Source: CAYRGC01 sp964423795 (GTDB taxonomy: Bacteria; Patescibacteriota; Gracilibacteria; Peribacterales; Peribacteraceae). From it: DNA of 27,387 bases. The translations under genes and the position numbers were made by a program. Shown piece after piece: positions 1 to 7,600 of the stretch. Location of the stretch: positions 1 to 27,387 of the forward strand of contig CAYRGC010000016.1 in assembly GCA_964423795.1 (NCBI GenBank), in the 5' to 3' direction. Positions within the stretch are counted from its first letter, which is position 1. Each line of letters begins with the position of its first letter. The notes beneath the pieces were generated by a model that worked only from the letters and a program-made list of their open reading frames with translations, was not told where the DNA came from and made no database searches.

Positions 1-424
1 CTTCTTGGCGAATCGAGCCAAGCATCACGCCCTTCTCGCGGAGCTTCTTCGTGAGCGCGCGCGTATCGATCCCCGTGATACCGGGAATGCCGTGCTTCTC
101 CATCCACTGCTGGAGGGAGAGCTTGCTCAGATGGTGACTGGGCTCCTCGCTCACCTGCGCCACCACGATGCCGCGCACGTGGATCAGTTCGCTCTCGAGC
201 TCCTTACTGAACCCCCATTCATTGAGTTCCTCCGCCGGCACGCCGTAGTTGCCGACGAGCGGATACGTGAACACGAGGATCTGCCCGCGGTAACTCGGGT
301 CGGTCATGCTCTCGGGGTACCCCGCCATGCCCGTGTTGAAGACCACCTCGCCATCCACGTCCTTCGCGGCACCAAACGCCCGGCCCTCGAACACTGAGCC
401 ATCGGAGAGGACGAGGTGGGCCAT
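1..424 (-). CDS. carA: Carbamoyl-phosphate synthase small subunit, N-terminal part (runs off the window)
   Basis: Reading the minus strand from the ATG at 424-422 gives an open frame of 141 codons that leaves the window at position 1. It begins MAHLVLSDGSVFEGRAFG, continues through VVFNTGMAGYPESMTDPSY and GQILVFTYPLVGNYGVP, and near the edge has GITGIDTRALTKKLREKG. These are hallmark segments of the CarA N-terminal domain, which precedes the class-I glutamine amidotransferase domain (off-window). CarA hydrolyses glutamine and passes ammonia to CarB to make carbamoyl phosphate for pyrimidine and arginine synthesis. No clear Shine-Dalgarno precedes the ATG; a weak -10-like box (TACATT on the minus strand, 437-442) lies just upstream. 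The gene is divergent from the exported protein at 774. The family assignment is firm; gene length and intactness cannot be judged here. Confidence 0.93.
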   Translation of the reverse strand, partial: MAHLVLSDGSVFEGRAFGAAKDVDGEVVFNTGMAGYPESMTDPSYRGQILVFTYPLVGNYGVPAEELNEWGFSKELESELIHVRGIVVAQVSEEPSHHLSKLSLQQWMEKHGIPGITGIDTRALTKKLREKGVMLGSIRQE

Positions 425-526
425 GAGGTCTCGGGGAATGTACAGGAATGTGCGATGAAGACAACTGCCTGTTCCAAAGCGGATATCATTCCGAACGTGA
501 CGAGAGACAGAAAGATCGACCGAGGA

Positions 527-542
527 CGTCTTCATGAAGACG
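527..542. promoter_or_regulatory. 16-bp perfect palindrome, candidate operator
   Basis: cgtcttcatgaagacg is a perfect 16-bp palindrome in the region between the divergent carA start (424) and the consensus promoter at 568-596. It sits 25 bp upstream of that -35 box and about 100 bp upstream of carA, which suits binding by a dimeric regulator. No regulator gene is adjacent, so its role is inferred from symmetry and position only. Confidence 0.35.
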
Positions 543-567
543 GCTGTCGCAAGCCGAAGCCAAGATA

Positions 568-596
568 TTGACATTTTTGTATTTTTATTTTAAAGT
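568..596 (+). promoter_or_regulatory. Sigma-70-type promoter for the exported coiled-coil protein
   Basis: A perfect -35 TTGACA (568-573) is separated by 17 bp of T-rich DNA from -10 TAAAGT (591-596, four of six consensus positions). Transcription would begin near 603, giving an unusually long leader of about 170 nt before the ATG at 774. Confidence 0.65.
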
Positions 597-613
597 CTGA
601 AACTACGTTCTTT

Positions 614-766
614 GGCTCCACAGGCCGGTTTCCCCCATATTCCCCTCTTCATCAGCTCGGTGAATTTTTGTGGCTCCGATGTTCGGAGCCGCTTCACATC
701 TTCACCACTTGCGGTGAGGAGAGTTGCTGTGGGGGAAAACCTAACGGAGCCGGGCCAAAAGCCCGG
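614..766 (+). promoter_or_regulatory. Structured mRNA leader, riboswitch-like
   Basis: The leader can fold into nested helices. An outer pairing joins 614-619 (ggctcc) to 746-751 (ggagcc). A 10-bp stem joins 627-636 (ggtttccccc) to 731-741 with one bulged A. Inside it are an 8-bp perfect hairpin 672-679/683-690 (ggctccga/tcggagcc) and a 5-bp hairpin 702-706/713-717. A last 6-bp hairpin 750-755/761-766 (ccgggc/gcccgg) ends 7 nt before the ATG at 774. The ggctcc/ggagcc segments occur twice, so mutually exclusive pairings are possible, as in a switch. I do not recognise a known riboswitch class. Together with the intergenic DNA from 425 this stretch holds no gene I can support. Confidence 0.45.
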
Positions 767-773
767 TCATCTC

Positions 774-1448
774 ATGTCCAAGAACCTCAGCCTCGTGGTG
801 GCGCTGATCCTCGTGATCCTGTTCGGCTGCATGCAGCCGGCGCAGGCGCAGGGACCGCCAAAGAAGAAGATCACGCTGGACGATGTGGCAAAGGCCCTCG
901 AGGTCACCAACAACAAGTTGGATAATCTCGAAAAGAAATTGGATGCGAATCAAGATGAAAACCGTGCCGAATTCAAGAAGCTCAATAAGCGTCTTGATGA
1001 CATCGACACCCGTCTCACCAACGTCGAACTCGGCATCTCCGAACTGCGGACCGAGATGAAGATGCTCGGCGTGCAGATTGCCAAGGTCGACGAGAAGGCT
1101 GAGCGCGCCTTGTTGCAGCTGGCGATCGTCATCGCCCGCCAAGACAAAGCAGACGCCGAGCGAGGTCGAATCCTCGAGAATCAGGCCTATATCAAAGGCC
1201 AACTCAGCGTTCTGAAGGACCGACCGGCATCCGTGCCGGCGACGGTCGTCGTCAACAATAACCCGTCGCAGTGCCAGGCGCAGTGCGTGCGACCATGCGG
1301 CTGCTACACCCGCTCCATCCCCTACGGATGGAGCTGGTACCAGGCAACGTCGGGCGGTGCGTACCGCCTCTACCGGAACCCCATCACGGGGTTCGTGTCG
1401 TATGATTGGTACGCTGCGTCAAGCAGCGTGGAAACCGTCGTTTATTGA
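774..1448 (+). CDS. Exported coiled-coil protein with Cys-rich C-terminal region, unknown function
   Basis: The ATG at 774 is chosen because it begins a good export signal (MSKNLSLVVALILVILFGCM, then QPAQAQ). The frame is open from 612, but the upstream part overlaps the structured leader and is not protein-like. The 224-residue product could be cleaved after AQA or lipidated at Cys19 (LFGC, near-lipobox). Residues about 35-140 are a strong coiled coil (KLDNLEKKLD, KKLNKRLDDIDTRL, ISELRTEMKML). The C-terminal part has a Cys cluster (CQAQCVRPCGCY) and is rich in Tyr and Gly. This suggests a secreted or envelope-attached oligomer, possibly disulfide-stabilised. I recognise no family. Confidence 0.8.
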   Translation: MSKNLSLVVALILVILFGCMQPAQAQGPPKKKITLDDVAKALEVTNNKLDNLEKKLDANQDENRAEFKKLNKRLDDIDTRLTNVELGISELRTEMKMLGVQIAKVDEKAERALLQLAIVIARQDKADAERGRILENQAYIKGQLSVLKDRPASVPATVVVNNNPSQCQAQCVRPCGCYTRSIPYGWSWYQATSGGAYRLYRNPITGFVSYDWYAASSSVETVVY

Positions 1449-1460
1449 AAACCCCACAGC

Positions 1461-1494
1461 AAACTCCCTGCGGCGCAAGTCGCAGGGAGTTTTA
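1461..1494. terminator. Bidirectional intrinsic terminator
   Basis: A perfect 12-bp stem, aaactccctgcg (1461-1472) with cgcagggagttt (1481-1492), has an 8-nt loop and continues into TTTTA on the plus strand. It lies between the stop at 1448 and the stop of the converging minus-strand gene, whose TAA (1494-1492) overlaps the stem edge. It can serve both genes. Confidence 0.85.
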
Positions 1495-2691
1495 GCGTGG
1501 CATGCTCTTACTGAGCTGCTCGACGCGCTTCGTCGCCGTTTCGATCTGAGAAAGAAGCGTCTTTCTCCGCTGTTGGAGATTCTTCGTCGACGCCTCGACG
1601 GTCTTGAGCATCGTCTCGAGCTCTTCGAGCTGCTTCTCGGCGGCGGCGAGATACGTCTTCATGGCGGCCTGCGTCTCCTCGATCTGCTTCACGAGCGCCT
1701 GCACGCGCTCGTTGACGACAAGCACGGAGCCGAGATCGCCGGACTTCTGCGCTTTCTCGAACGTCTCTTGAAGCTCTTTCCTGCGCGCCTGGAGATCCTT
1801 GCGCCTGAGTTCGGCATCCTTGTCGCCTTTTTCGACGCGTTCGTTCATTTCCTTGCGAACCCTGTCGATGCGGGCACGGACATCCTGCATCTGCTTCTGC
1901 AACGTATTCCCCTCTTCATCAAGCGTGCGGAGTTCCTGCTGGAGCCTCTCGCTCTCCTTGCGATGGGCCTGCACCTCTTTTTGCGCGGCCGCCTGGCGGT
2001 ACTTGAGCACCGTCTCGCGGTGCGTGAGGCCCGGGGTGGCGGACGATCCTCCCGGATTGGTGGAAGGACCGAACACCGGGCGGCCCACGTACGGAGGAAT
2101 CGTGGCGGAAGGCTCGGACGCGCTGCGCGGACGGACGGGAACGCGGTTGGGATTGTCCGGATGATCGGGCGGAAGCGTACGGGAGAACACGGGACCGCCG
2201 GGGTTGCCGCGTGAATCGTTGGGGTAGCCGGCGGGCGGATGCTGCTGGAGCTGATCGGCCGGATGCGGCTGGCCGAAGCCGCGCTGCGGCGAAGGCGCCT
2301 GCGCGAGCTGCACGAGCGGGGCCTGCACCGGAACCTGCGGAGTAGCGGCAGAGGGCGACAGCGTTTGCGGAAGCCGCGGACGCGTCATCGACTGCGGCAT
2401 GCCGAACGCGTACGCCGGCTGGATGGACGGCGGACGGTACATGCCGAGCACCGAGGGGTGCGTGGAAAGCGAGACATGCGAGGGAAAGACGACGGGCAAC
2501 CCCAAGGAAATCTGCTGCGAGCCGTTGAACTGCTGGATGCGCTGCTGCGCCTGCTGTTGCGAGCGATCGGGTGCGAGCCAGACGCGGTTACGGGCATCGA
2601 TCTGTCCGCCCAGCCCGAACTGCGGCACGTCTCCGACGACGCGGGCGATCTCGCGCGCTTCGCGGCCGATGAACGAACGGAGGTGCTTCAT
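1492..2691 (-). CDS. Pro/Gln-rich protein with long C-terminal coiled coil, unknown function
   Basis: This 399-residue protein has two parts. Residues about 60-235 are low complexity and rich in Pro, Gln and Ser (VPVQAPLVQLAQAPSPQRG, HPADQLQQHPPAGYP), probably disordered. Residues about 240-399 form a long charged coiled coil (ESERLQQELRTLDEEG, LQKQMQDVRARIDRVRKEM, AEKQLEELETMLKTVE). There is no signal peptide or membrane segment, so a cytoplasmic scaffold or filament-like role is possible but unproven. Its ATG overlaps the stop of the upstream minus-strand gene (ATGA at 2691-2688), implying translational coupling. I recognise no family. Confidence 0.8.
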   Translation of the reverse strand: MKHLRSFIGREAREIARVVGDVPQFGLGGQIDARNRVWLAPDRSQQQAQQRIQQFNGSQQISLGLPVVFPSHVSLSTHPSVLGMYRPPSIQPAYAFGMPQSMTRPRLPQTLSPSAATPQVPVQAPLVQLAQAPSPQRGFGQPHPADQLQQHPPAGYPNDSRGNPGGPVFSRTLPPDHPDNPNRVPVRPRSASEPSATIPPYVGRPVFGPSTNPGGSSATPGLTHRETVLKYRQAAAQKEVQAHRKESERLQQELRTLDEEGNTLQKQMQDVRARIDRVRKEMNERVEKGDKDAELRRKDLQARRKELQETFEKAQKSGDLGSVLVVNERVQALVKQIEETQAAMKTYLAAAEKQLEELETMLKTVEASTKNLQQRRKTLLSQIETATKRVEQLSKSMPR

Positions 2692-3047
2692 ACGGCGGAG
2701 AGGGAGTCTTCGGCGGAGCGCAGGTCTTCGGCGGCCTGCGCGCTTTCGTCGCGCGCATGAGCGGCACGAAGGGTGCGGAGGACCCCGCGACCGGCCTCGA
2801 CGATGGGAAGAGTGATGTCCTTGGCGACGGCATCGAACACGCGGAACGCCTCTTCGTACGCGGAGCGGCGCGATGCCTTCTCCATCTCGCTCTCCCCCGC
2901 GTATTTGAGTTCCAGAAGCGGAAGATGATCGGTCATGAGGTCCGGCAGGACGTGACGCATGATCTCGTTATAGAGCCACTCGGGCGTACGCTCGGGCGAG
3001 GGGTTCTTCGGAACCTGCGCGATCTGGACGGTGGCGGTGTGGGTCAT
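2688..3047 (-). CDS. Small acidic helical protein, unknown function
   Basis: The 119-residue product starts MTHTATVQIAQVPKNPSPER and is predicted helical (TPEWLYNEIMRHVLPDLM, then EEAFRVFDAVAKDITLPIV). It has no membrane segment. It is the first gene of a two-gene minus-strand operon: its TGA overlaps the ATG of the coiled-coil gene by 4 nt, so the two products probably act together. A TATAAT -10 box lies 12 nt upstream of the ATG with no Shine-Dalgarno between them. No family is recognised. Confidence 0.75.
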   Translation of the reverse strand: MTHTATVQIAQVPKNPSPERTPEWLYNEIMRHVLPDLMTDHLPLLELKYAGESEMEKASRRSAYEEAFRVFDAVAKDITLPIVEAGRGVLRTLRAAHARDESAQAAEDLRSAEDSLSAV

Positions 3048-3058
3048 GTTTTATGATT

Positions 3059-3086
3059 ATTATACCATATATTTAATATTATACAA
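3059..3086 (-). promoter_or_regulatory. Promoter for the 3047-1492 operon
   Basis: On the minus strand, TTGTAT (3086-3081) is followed after 16 bp by a perfect TATAAT (3064-3059). Transcription would start near 3052, only about 5 nt before the ATG at 3047. The intergenic DNA is strikingly AT-rich against the surrounding GC-rich genes. Confidence 0.6.
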
Positions 3087-3128
3087 TCCCGACTTGTGGA
3101 AGCAAAATCCTGGAGTAGGATTCACTCC

Positions 3129-3425
3129 GTGACTTCCAAGAAAGATACAGAGACTCCGGCGACCAAAGCGGATCTTCACGAAATGCTCTCGACCATCATG
3201 ACAGCATTCGGGGATGCAGAAGGAAGAATGGAAAACATGGAAGGAAGAATGGAAAACATGGAAGGAAGAATGAGCGAGCTGGAGACAAAGATGGATGGCC
3301 TTGGCGTGCAATTCGAAGAACTCCGCCACGATGCCCTTGGCATGCTGAAAGACGTGCAAAGCAAGGACAGGCAAGTCGACGATCACGAACATCGCATCCA
3401 GAAGCTCGAAGTGAGGTTTTCGTAA
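3129..3425 (+). CDS. Small coiled-coil protein with MENMEGR repeats
   Basis: The frame is open from a GTG at 3096, but the GTG at 3129 is preferred: it has a Shine-Dalgarno-like ggagtagga (3112-3120) 8 nt upstream. The 98-residue product has a TKADLHEML start and then a near-continuous heptad coil with the motif MENMEGR repeated, ending in DDHEHRIQKLEVRF. Small proteins of this plan, a short N-terminal helix followed by tandem heptads, are common in CPR genomes and are usually annotated as hypothetical. It is divergent from the 3047 operon. A possible -10 (TACAAT, 3082-3087) lies about 40 nt upstream. Function is unknown. Confidence 0.65.
   Translation: MTSKKDTETPATKADLHEMLSTIMTAFGDAEGRMENMEGRMENMEGRMSELETKMDGLGVQFEELRHDALGMLKDVQSKDRQVDDHEHRIQKLEVRFS
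3219..3272 (+). repeat. 21-bp in-frame tandem repeat
   Basis: A 21-nt unit beginning gaaggaagaatggaaaacat occupies 3219-3239 and 3240-3260, followed by a 12-nt partial copy to 3272. The repeats are identical, so the expansion is recent. Each unit adds exactly one heptad (MENMEGR) to the coiled coil. Confidence 0.9.
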
Positions 3426-3529
3426 GACTTCAGGCATTCGAACATGATCGAGCAATGAAACATCATTGAATGCAAGCTTGACGAACAAGGAAAAGTGGGT
3501 CCATGACCATTCTCAGGGAATGGAAATTT

Positions 3530-3538
3530 TGGTATACT
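3530..3538 (+). promoter_or_regulatory. Extended -10 promoter upstream of the His-rich gene
   Basis: TGG followed by TATACT (3533-3538) matches an extended -10 element. There is no convincing -35. Transcription would start near 3545, about 23 nt before the GTG at 3568. Confidence 0.45.
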
Positions 3539-3567
3539 AGAGGGATTTCTTTTCAAACCGAACAGGG

Positions 3568-4617
3568 GTGCAACACACAAATTCCCTCCGCGGCCTCAAC
3601 GAGAATCGAGACGTCCTCGCGACTCCCGAGATGAACGCCGAGCAGTCGGTAGTGAAAATGAATCTCGACGCCGGACGCACGGACGCGCATGGCCGCATGA
3701 CGGACGTCCTGCGCTATTCGGCCGCCGCTCCCGCGCATCCGGAAACCGCGAAGGGGCCGGAACACGGTCACGGCGCGGAGAAGGGCAACGAGCACGGCCA
3801 TGAGGCCGGGCACGGACACGACGCGCACAAGGGCCACGAGAGAGGACACGGACATGATCAACACAGTGAGTCCTCTCCTCAGAACCCGAACAAGCGCTGG
3901 GCGGATTACAAGAAAATCGCAACGGTCGGCGGAGCCACCGCGGGTATCTCGACGGTTCTCGCGACGTCGTTCCCGTCGGCTTGGGCGAGCGTGAAGGCAT
4001 TCTCGATCGGCAGCGGTGCATCCGGGAACGTCGCGGCAGCGAGCGCGTGGCTCAAAGGAGTCCCGTACGTAGGAGGCGCATACAACTGGCTCACCAATCT
4101 CCCGCTCATCAGCTCACTCACGCCGACGGCGGCGGTATCCGCCGGCATCACGGGAGCGAGCGTCCTCGGCGGACTCGGCATTCTGGGAAAAGCCGAGAAC
4201 TGGGCGCTGCGGCAGAACAACGTCATCGGACGGTATTCCAAGATCCTCTTCGGCGTCGACCGTCCGCAGCAGCCGGTGAAAGGCATCCGTAACAGCATTT
4301 GGGAAGGCGTGCGCGCCACCGGCAGACTCGTGAATCCCTTCACGATTCTCCAGCGTACCGCGGGCCTCGTCACGGAAGTGGCGAAGGACACGGTGGTGCC
4401 GGTCGCCAAGTCCGCCTGGGAGAACAAGGGAAAGATCGCCGCGGGCGCGCTTCTCGGCGGCGTGTACGCAGTCGGCATCGCAAGCCCCGTTCCCTACTTC
4501 CTCACGGCGCTCGGCGCCGGTGCGGGCTGGCTCTACGGCGCAGTGAGGGGCAAGAACGCGCATTCCTCTTCCCACGGCGACGATCACGGTCATGACGATC
4601 ACGGTCACGGCCATTAA
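3568..4617 (+). CDS. Membrane protein with His-rich N- and C-terminal segments, unknown function
   Basis: The 349-residue frame uses GTG at 3568; the ATG at 3631 is an alternative start, and neither has a good Shine-Dalgarno. Residues about 56-101 are dense in His, Gly, Glu and Asp (EHGHGAEKGNEHGHEAGHGH), and the last 20 residues repeat this (HGDDHGHDDHGHGH). Between them lie hydrophobic Gly/Ala-rich stretches at about 121-142, 188-207 and 291-326 that could be membrane segments. His-rich tracts of this kind bind divalent metals such as Zn, Ni or Co in ZIP and CDF transporters and in metallochaperones, but the membrane core matches no transporter I know. The next gene starts 3 nt after the stop, so the two are co-transcribed. 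Confidence 0.75.
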   Translation: MQHTNSLRGLNENRDVLATPEMNAEQSVVKMNLDAGRTDAHGRMTDVLRYSAAAPAHPETAKGPEHGHGAEKGNEHGHEAGHGHDAHKGHERGHGHDQHSESSPQNPNKRWADYKKIATVGGATAGISTVLATSFPSAWASVKAFSIGSGASGNVAAASAWLKGVPYVGGAYNWLTNLPLISSLTPTAAVSAGITGASVLGGLGILGKAENWALRQNNVIGRYSKILFGVDRPQQPVKGIRNSIWEGVRATGRLVNPFTILQRTAGLVTEVAKDTVVPVAKSAWENKGKIAAGALLGGVYAVGIASPVPYFLTALGAGAGWLYGAVRGKNAHSSSHGDDHGHDDHGHGH

Positions 4618-4620
4618 TCC

Positions 4621-7600
4621 ATGATCCACTCCTTCTTCCTTACCGGCCGCTTCACCCCTCTCTCCGAGAGGCGGCTCTGCCGCCTGAGCGGCCCCGTCAC
4701 GCCGGGCGAGGGCCCGTCCGCTTCCGTCGAGGCGACGAACGATTTCATCGAGTCGATGCTCACCCGCGCCCGCGATTTCGTGACGGGCGAGGAGCGCATC
4801 AAGGCTTCGCGCGCCAATCTCCGCAGCGACATCGCCTGGATCCAGGCGTTCGAGACGCTCGACTTCTCCGCCCCTCCCCGGGGCGCGGCGATGCCGAACG
4901 TCGTGACGCCGAAGGACGTGCTCGAGGCCATGCCGGCCGACGAGCGCGTCGCCGCCTACTACCGCTTCATCCGTCAGATCCTGCCCGCGCGCATGTTCCT
5001 GCCGGTCCCGCCCGCGGCGGCGCCGATCGCGCAGCTCAACTATCCCGACTACGTCCGTCCCAGCCCCAGCAGCGCCGTGCTTCCCGTGCCCGCGGCCGCG
5101 GATCGCGCGTTCGTGCTCAGGATCGCCTCGATCGTCGCGGGCAAAACGAACACCGCCGAGATCGCGGGACTCGCGACCGAGACCTCCTACGCCCGCATCG
5201 CCTTCCAGGAACTCTACCCGGTGGGCTCTCCCGGCTTCATCGCCGAGGATTTCCGCGCCGCGGTCGACCGGCTCCGCGCCGACCTGCGCGGCCGGGGCGC
5301 GGCCGAACCCACGAACGCCGATCTCTCCAACCCGGACTACCTGCGCCGCAACCTCCGCCCCGGGCGCTTCCTGGGCTGGCTCTCTGCGATGCTCGCGGAA
5401 CCGGGCGGCGCCGTCCGGCGCATCGAGGTGGAACGCACGATCGTCTCGCTGAATAACATCGAAGGCCAGCGCGAGCGCAAGCAGAAGCTCGAGAAGCTCA
5501 GCTCGGAGATGGAACGCCAGAAGATCGACAAGTCCATCGCCGAAACCACCGAGCAGCGCAACCGCACCATCTACGAGAACTTCGGCAGGATGGAGCAGTG
5601 GCAACAGTTCGCCGTGGCGGGCCTCGGCATCTACGCGCTCTACAAAATGTGGAATTCGAGGAGCAGGGTGCTCAACGCGGTCCCGCCCGCCCTCCTTGGC
5701 ACCTATCTCTACCTGCGCCTGGTCCAGGGCGACGACAACGCCCTTCAGACCATGACCGGCGCGGGACAGACCTTGGTCAACCGCGTCGGCGGACTCCTTG
5801 CGCAGACCGGCCGCAGCATGGGCATCCTGCCGCAAGATCCGCAGGAAGTGGAGCGCAGCAGACTCGCGCTCATGGGGCGCTACATGGACCAGAAGGCCTT
5901 CCTGTCGCTCTACCCGAACTCGCTCGCGTTCCTCACGCTCAGCGAGACCAAGATGGGCAGCCTCGCGACCGCCTTCCGGATCACGGGCAGCCCCCGCGGC
6001 CCCTTCCAAACGTCGCTCTTCGCGGCGCCGCGCGATCCGCTCCATACGGAAATGGAAGGAGTGATCCGCCGCCGCAACTACGACCGCCAGATGGTCTTCT
6101 CGATGTTCGAGCGCGATAACCCCCGCATCAGCGCGGCGCTCGGCACCGTCTTTTACCACATCGCCGCGAAAAACCCGCGCAACCGCGACAAGGTCCGCCT
6201 GGTCGAGGACGCGCGCCGACGCGCGGGCCCCCTCACGGCGGACGGCCGCATCGATACGTCGTACGACCGCATCACGAACGCGGCCGCACGCACGGCGTAC
6301 ATCGACCTGGTGCGCGATGGATCGCTCGAGGCGACCACGACGCACGCGAACAAGGATTTCTCCACGATGATCGCGGAGCTGATGGCGCCCGCCGCCCCCG
6401 AGGCCGAACCGGATCTCGCCGAGCACATCTCCGTAGCCGACCGGTACGACTCCACCCGCGGCTTCCGCCGCGCCGAGGCGGGCGTGCTCGCGATCCGCGA
6501 GCGCCCCCTCGATCCCACGCGCGAACCCTCGCTCAAGGCCTTCCGCGGCGAATTCGAGGAAACGCTCGCGCGCCTCACCCGCGCGCCGAACCCGATCCTC
6601 GATCCCGCCGGCGCCAAACGGTACCGCGACGCCGCCGAGCGCATCCTCACCGATGTCGTTGGCGAACCCGTCCGTCCGCTCCCGACGATCCTCTACTCGT
6701 TGCACCGCCTCGAGTACGCGGTGACCGTGGCGGCGCTCAAGCGCGGCGACGGGTCCGCCGTGACGATCGAGGACATGAACGAGATCCTGGAGGGCTTCGA
6801 CAACCCCGGATGGGTGCAGACGAGCGCGAGCACGCTCGGCAACTTCATCAACCGCACCCTCGTGACGCTGGACAGCGGCTTCCGCGACGTCGAGAACATC
6901 GAGAGCGTGAAGGCCATCCTCCGCGGCCGCTTCTTCGCGGGCGCCGTCAACGGCGGCAACCAGTTCGCCTCGCTGACGAAGCATCTCAACGAGACCCAGT
7001 CCCGCGTGCACCGCATGCGCCGCGCCAGGGAAGAATTCGTGAACGCCCTCGACGCCGCCACGATCGCCCGCATGGGCGGCCGCGGCAACGCCGAGCTGTT
7101 CGCCGGGCGCATGATGGACCGGCCGGAGTACCAGCAGATCCTCATCGATGCCGAGCGCGACTTCGCCCAGGGCGTCGCCACCGACCTCGCCGAGGCGATG
7201 CTCTCCACGCACCGCCGCAGCGGCAACCACCTGCGCACGCTCAACGCCTCGGAACGCCGCGTCACACCGGTGGAAGAGGAGAACATCATCGTCGCCTCCC
7301 GCGAGCGCGCCAACCGGTTCTTCGGTCCCCCGGACCGACCGCTCCGGGGCATGTGGTTCAGCCTCGCGATGCGCGAACACCTGCGCGGCTACACGCCCGC
7401 GACGGATCTGAATCGTTCGCAGGAACCTTCCCGTATGGGTGCCATCAACCACGTGCGCGGCATCGCGACGCTCTACATGAGCGTGCAGCCGATGCCGGAC
7501 GCCGAGGTAACGACGCATTTGCGGTCCCGCGTGCGCTTCGTTGCGCAGAACTTCCTTTCCGCACACACGGATGCAGTGAATGCCGGCGTAGCACAGGCCA

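Noticed and set aside
612..773. N-terminal extension of the exported coiled-coil gene
   Set aside because: It coincides with the base-paired leader and would place about 54 odd residues before a good signal peptide.
3434..3473. Inverted repeat after the small coiled-coil gene as terminator
   Set aside because: gcattc/gaatgc and caatga/tcattg pair, but the stems are short and AT-rich and no T-run follows.
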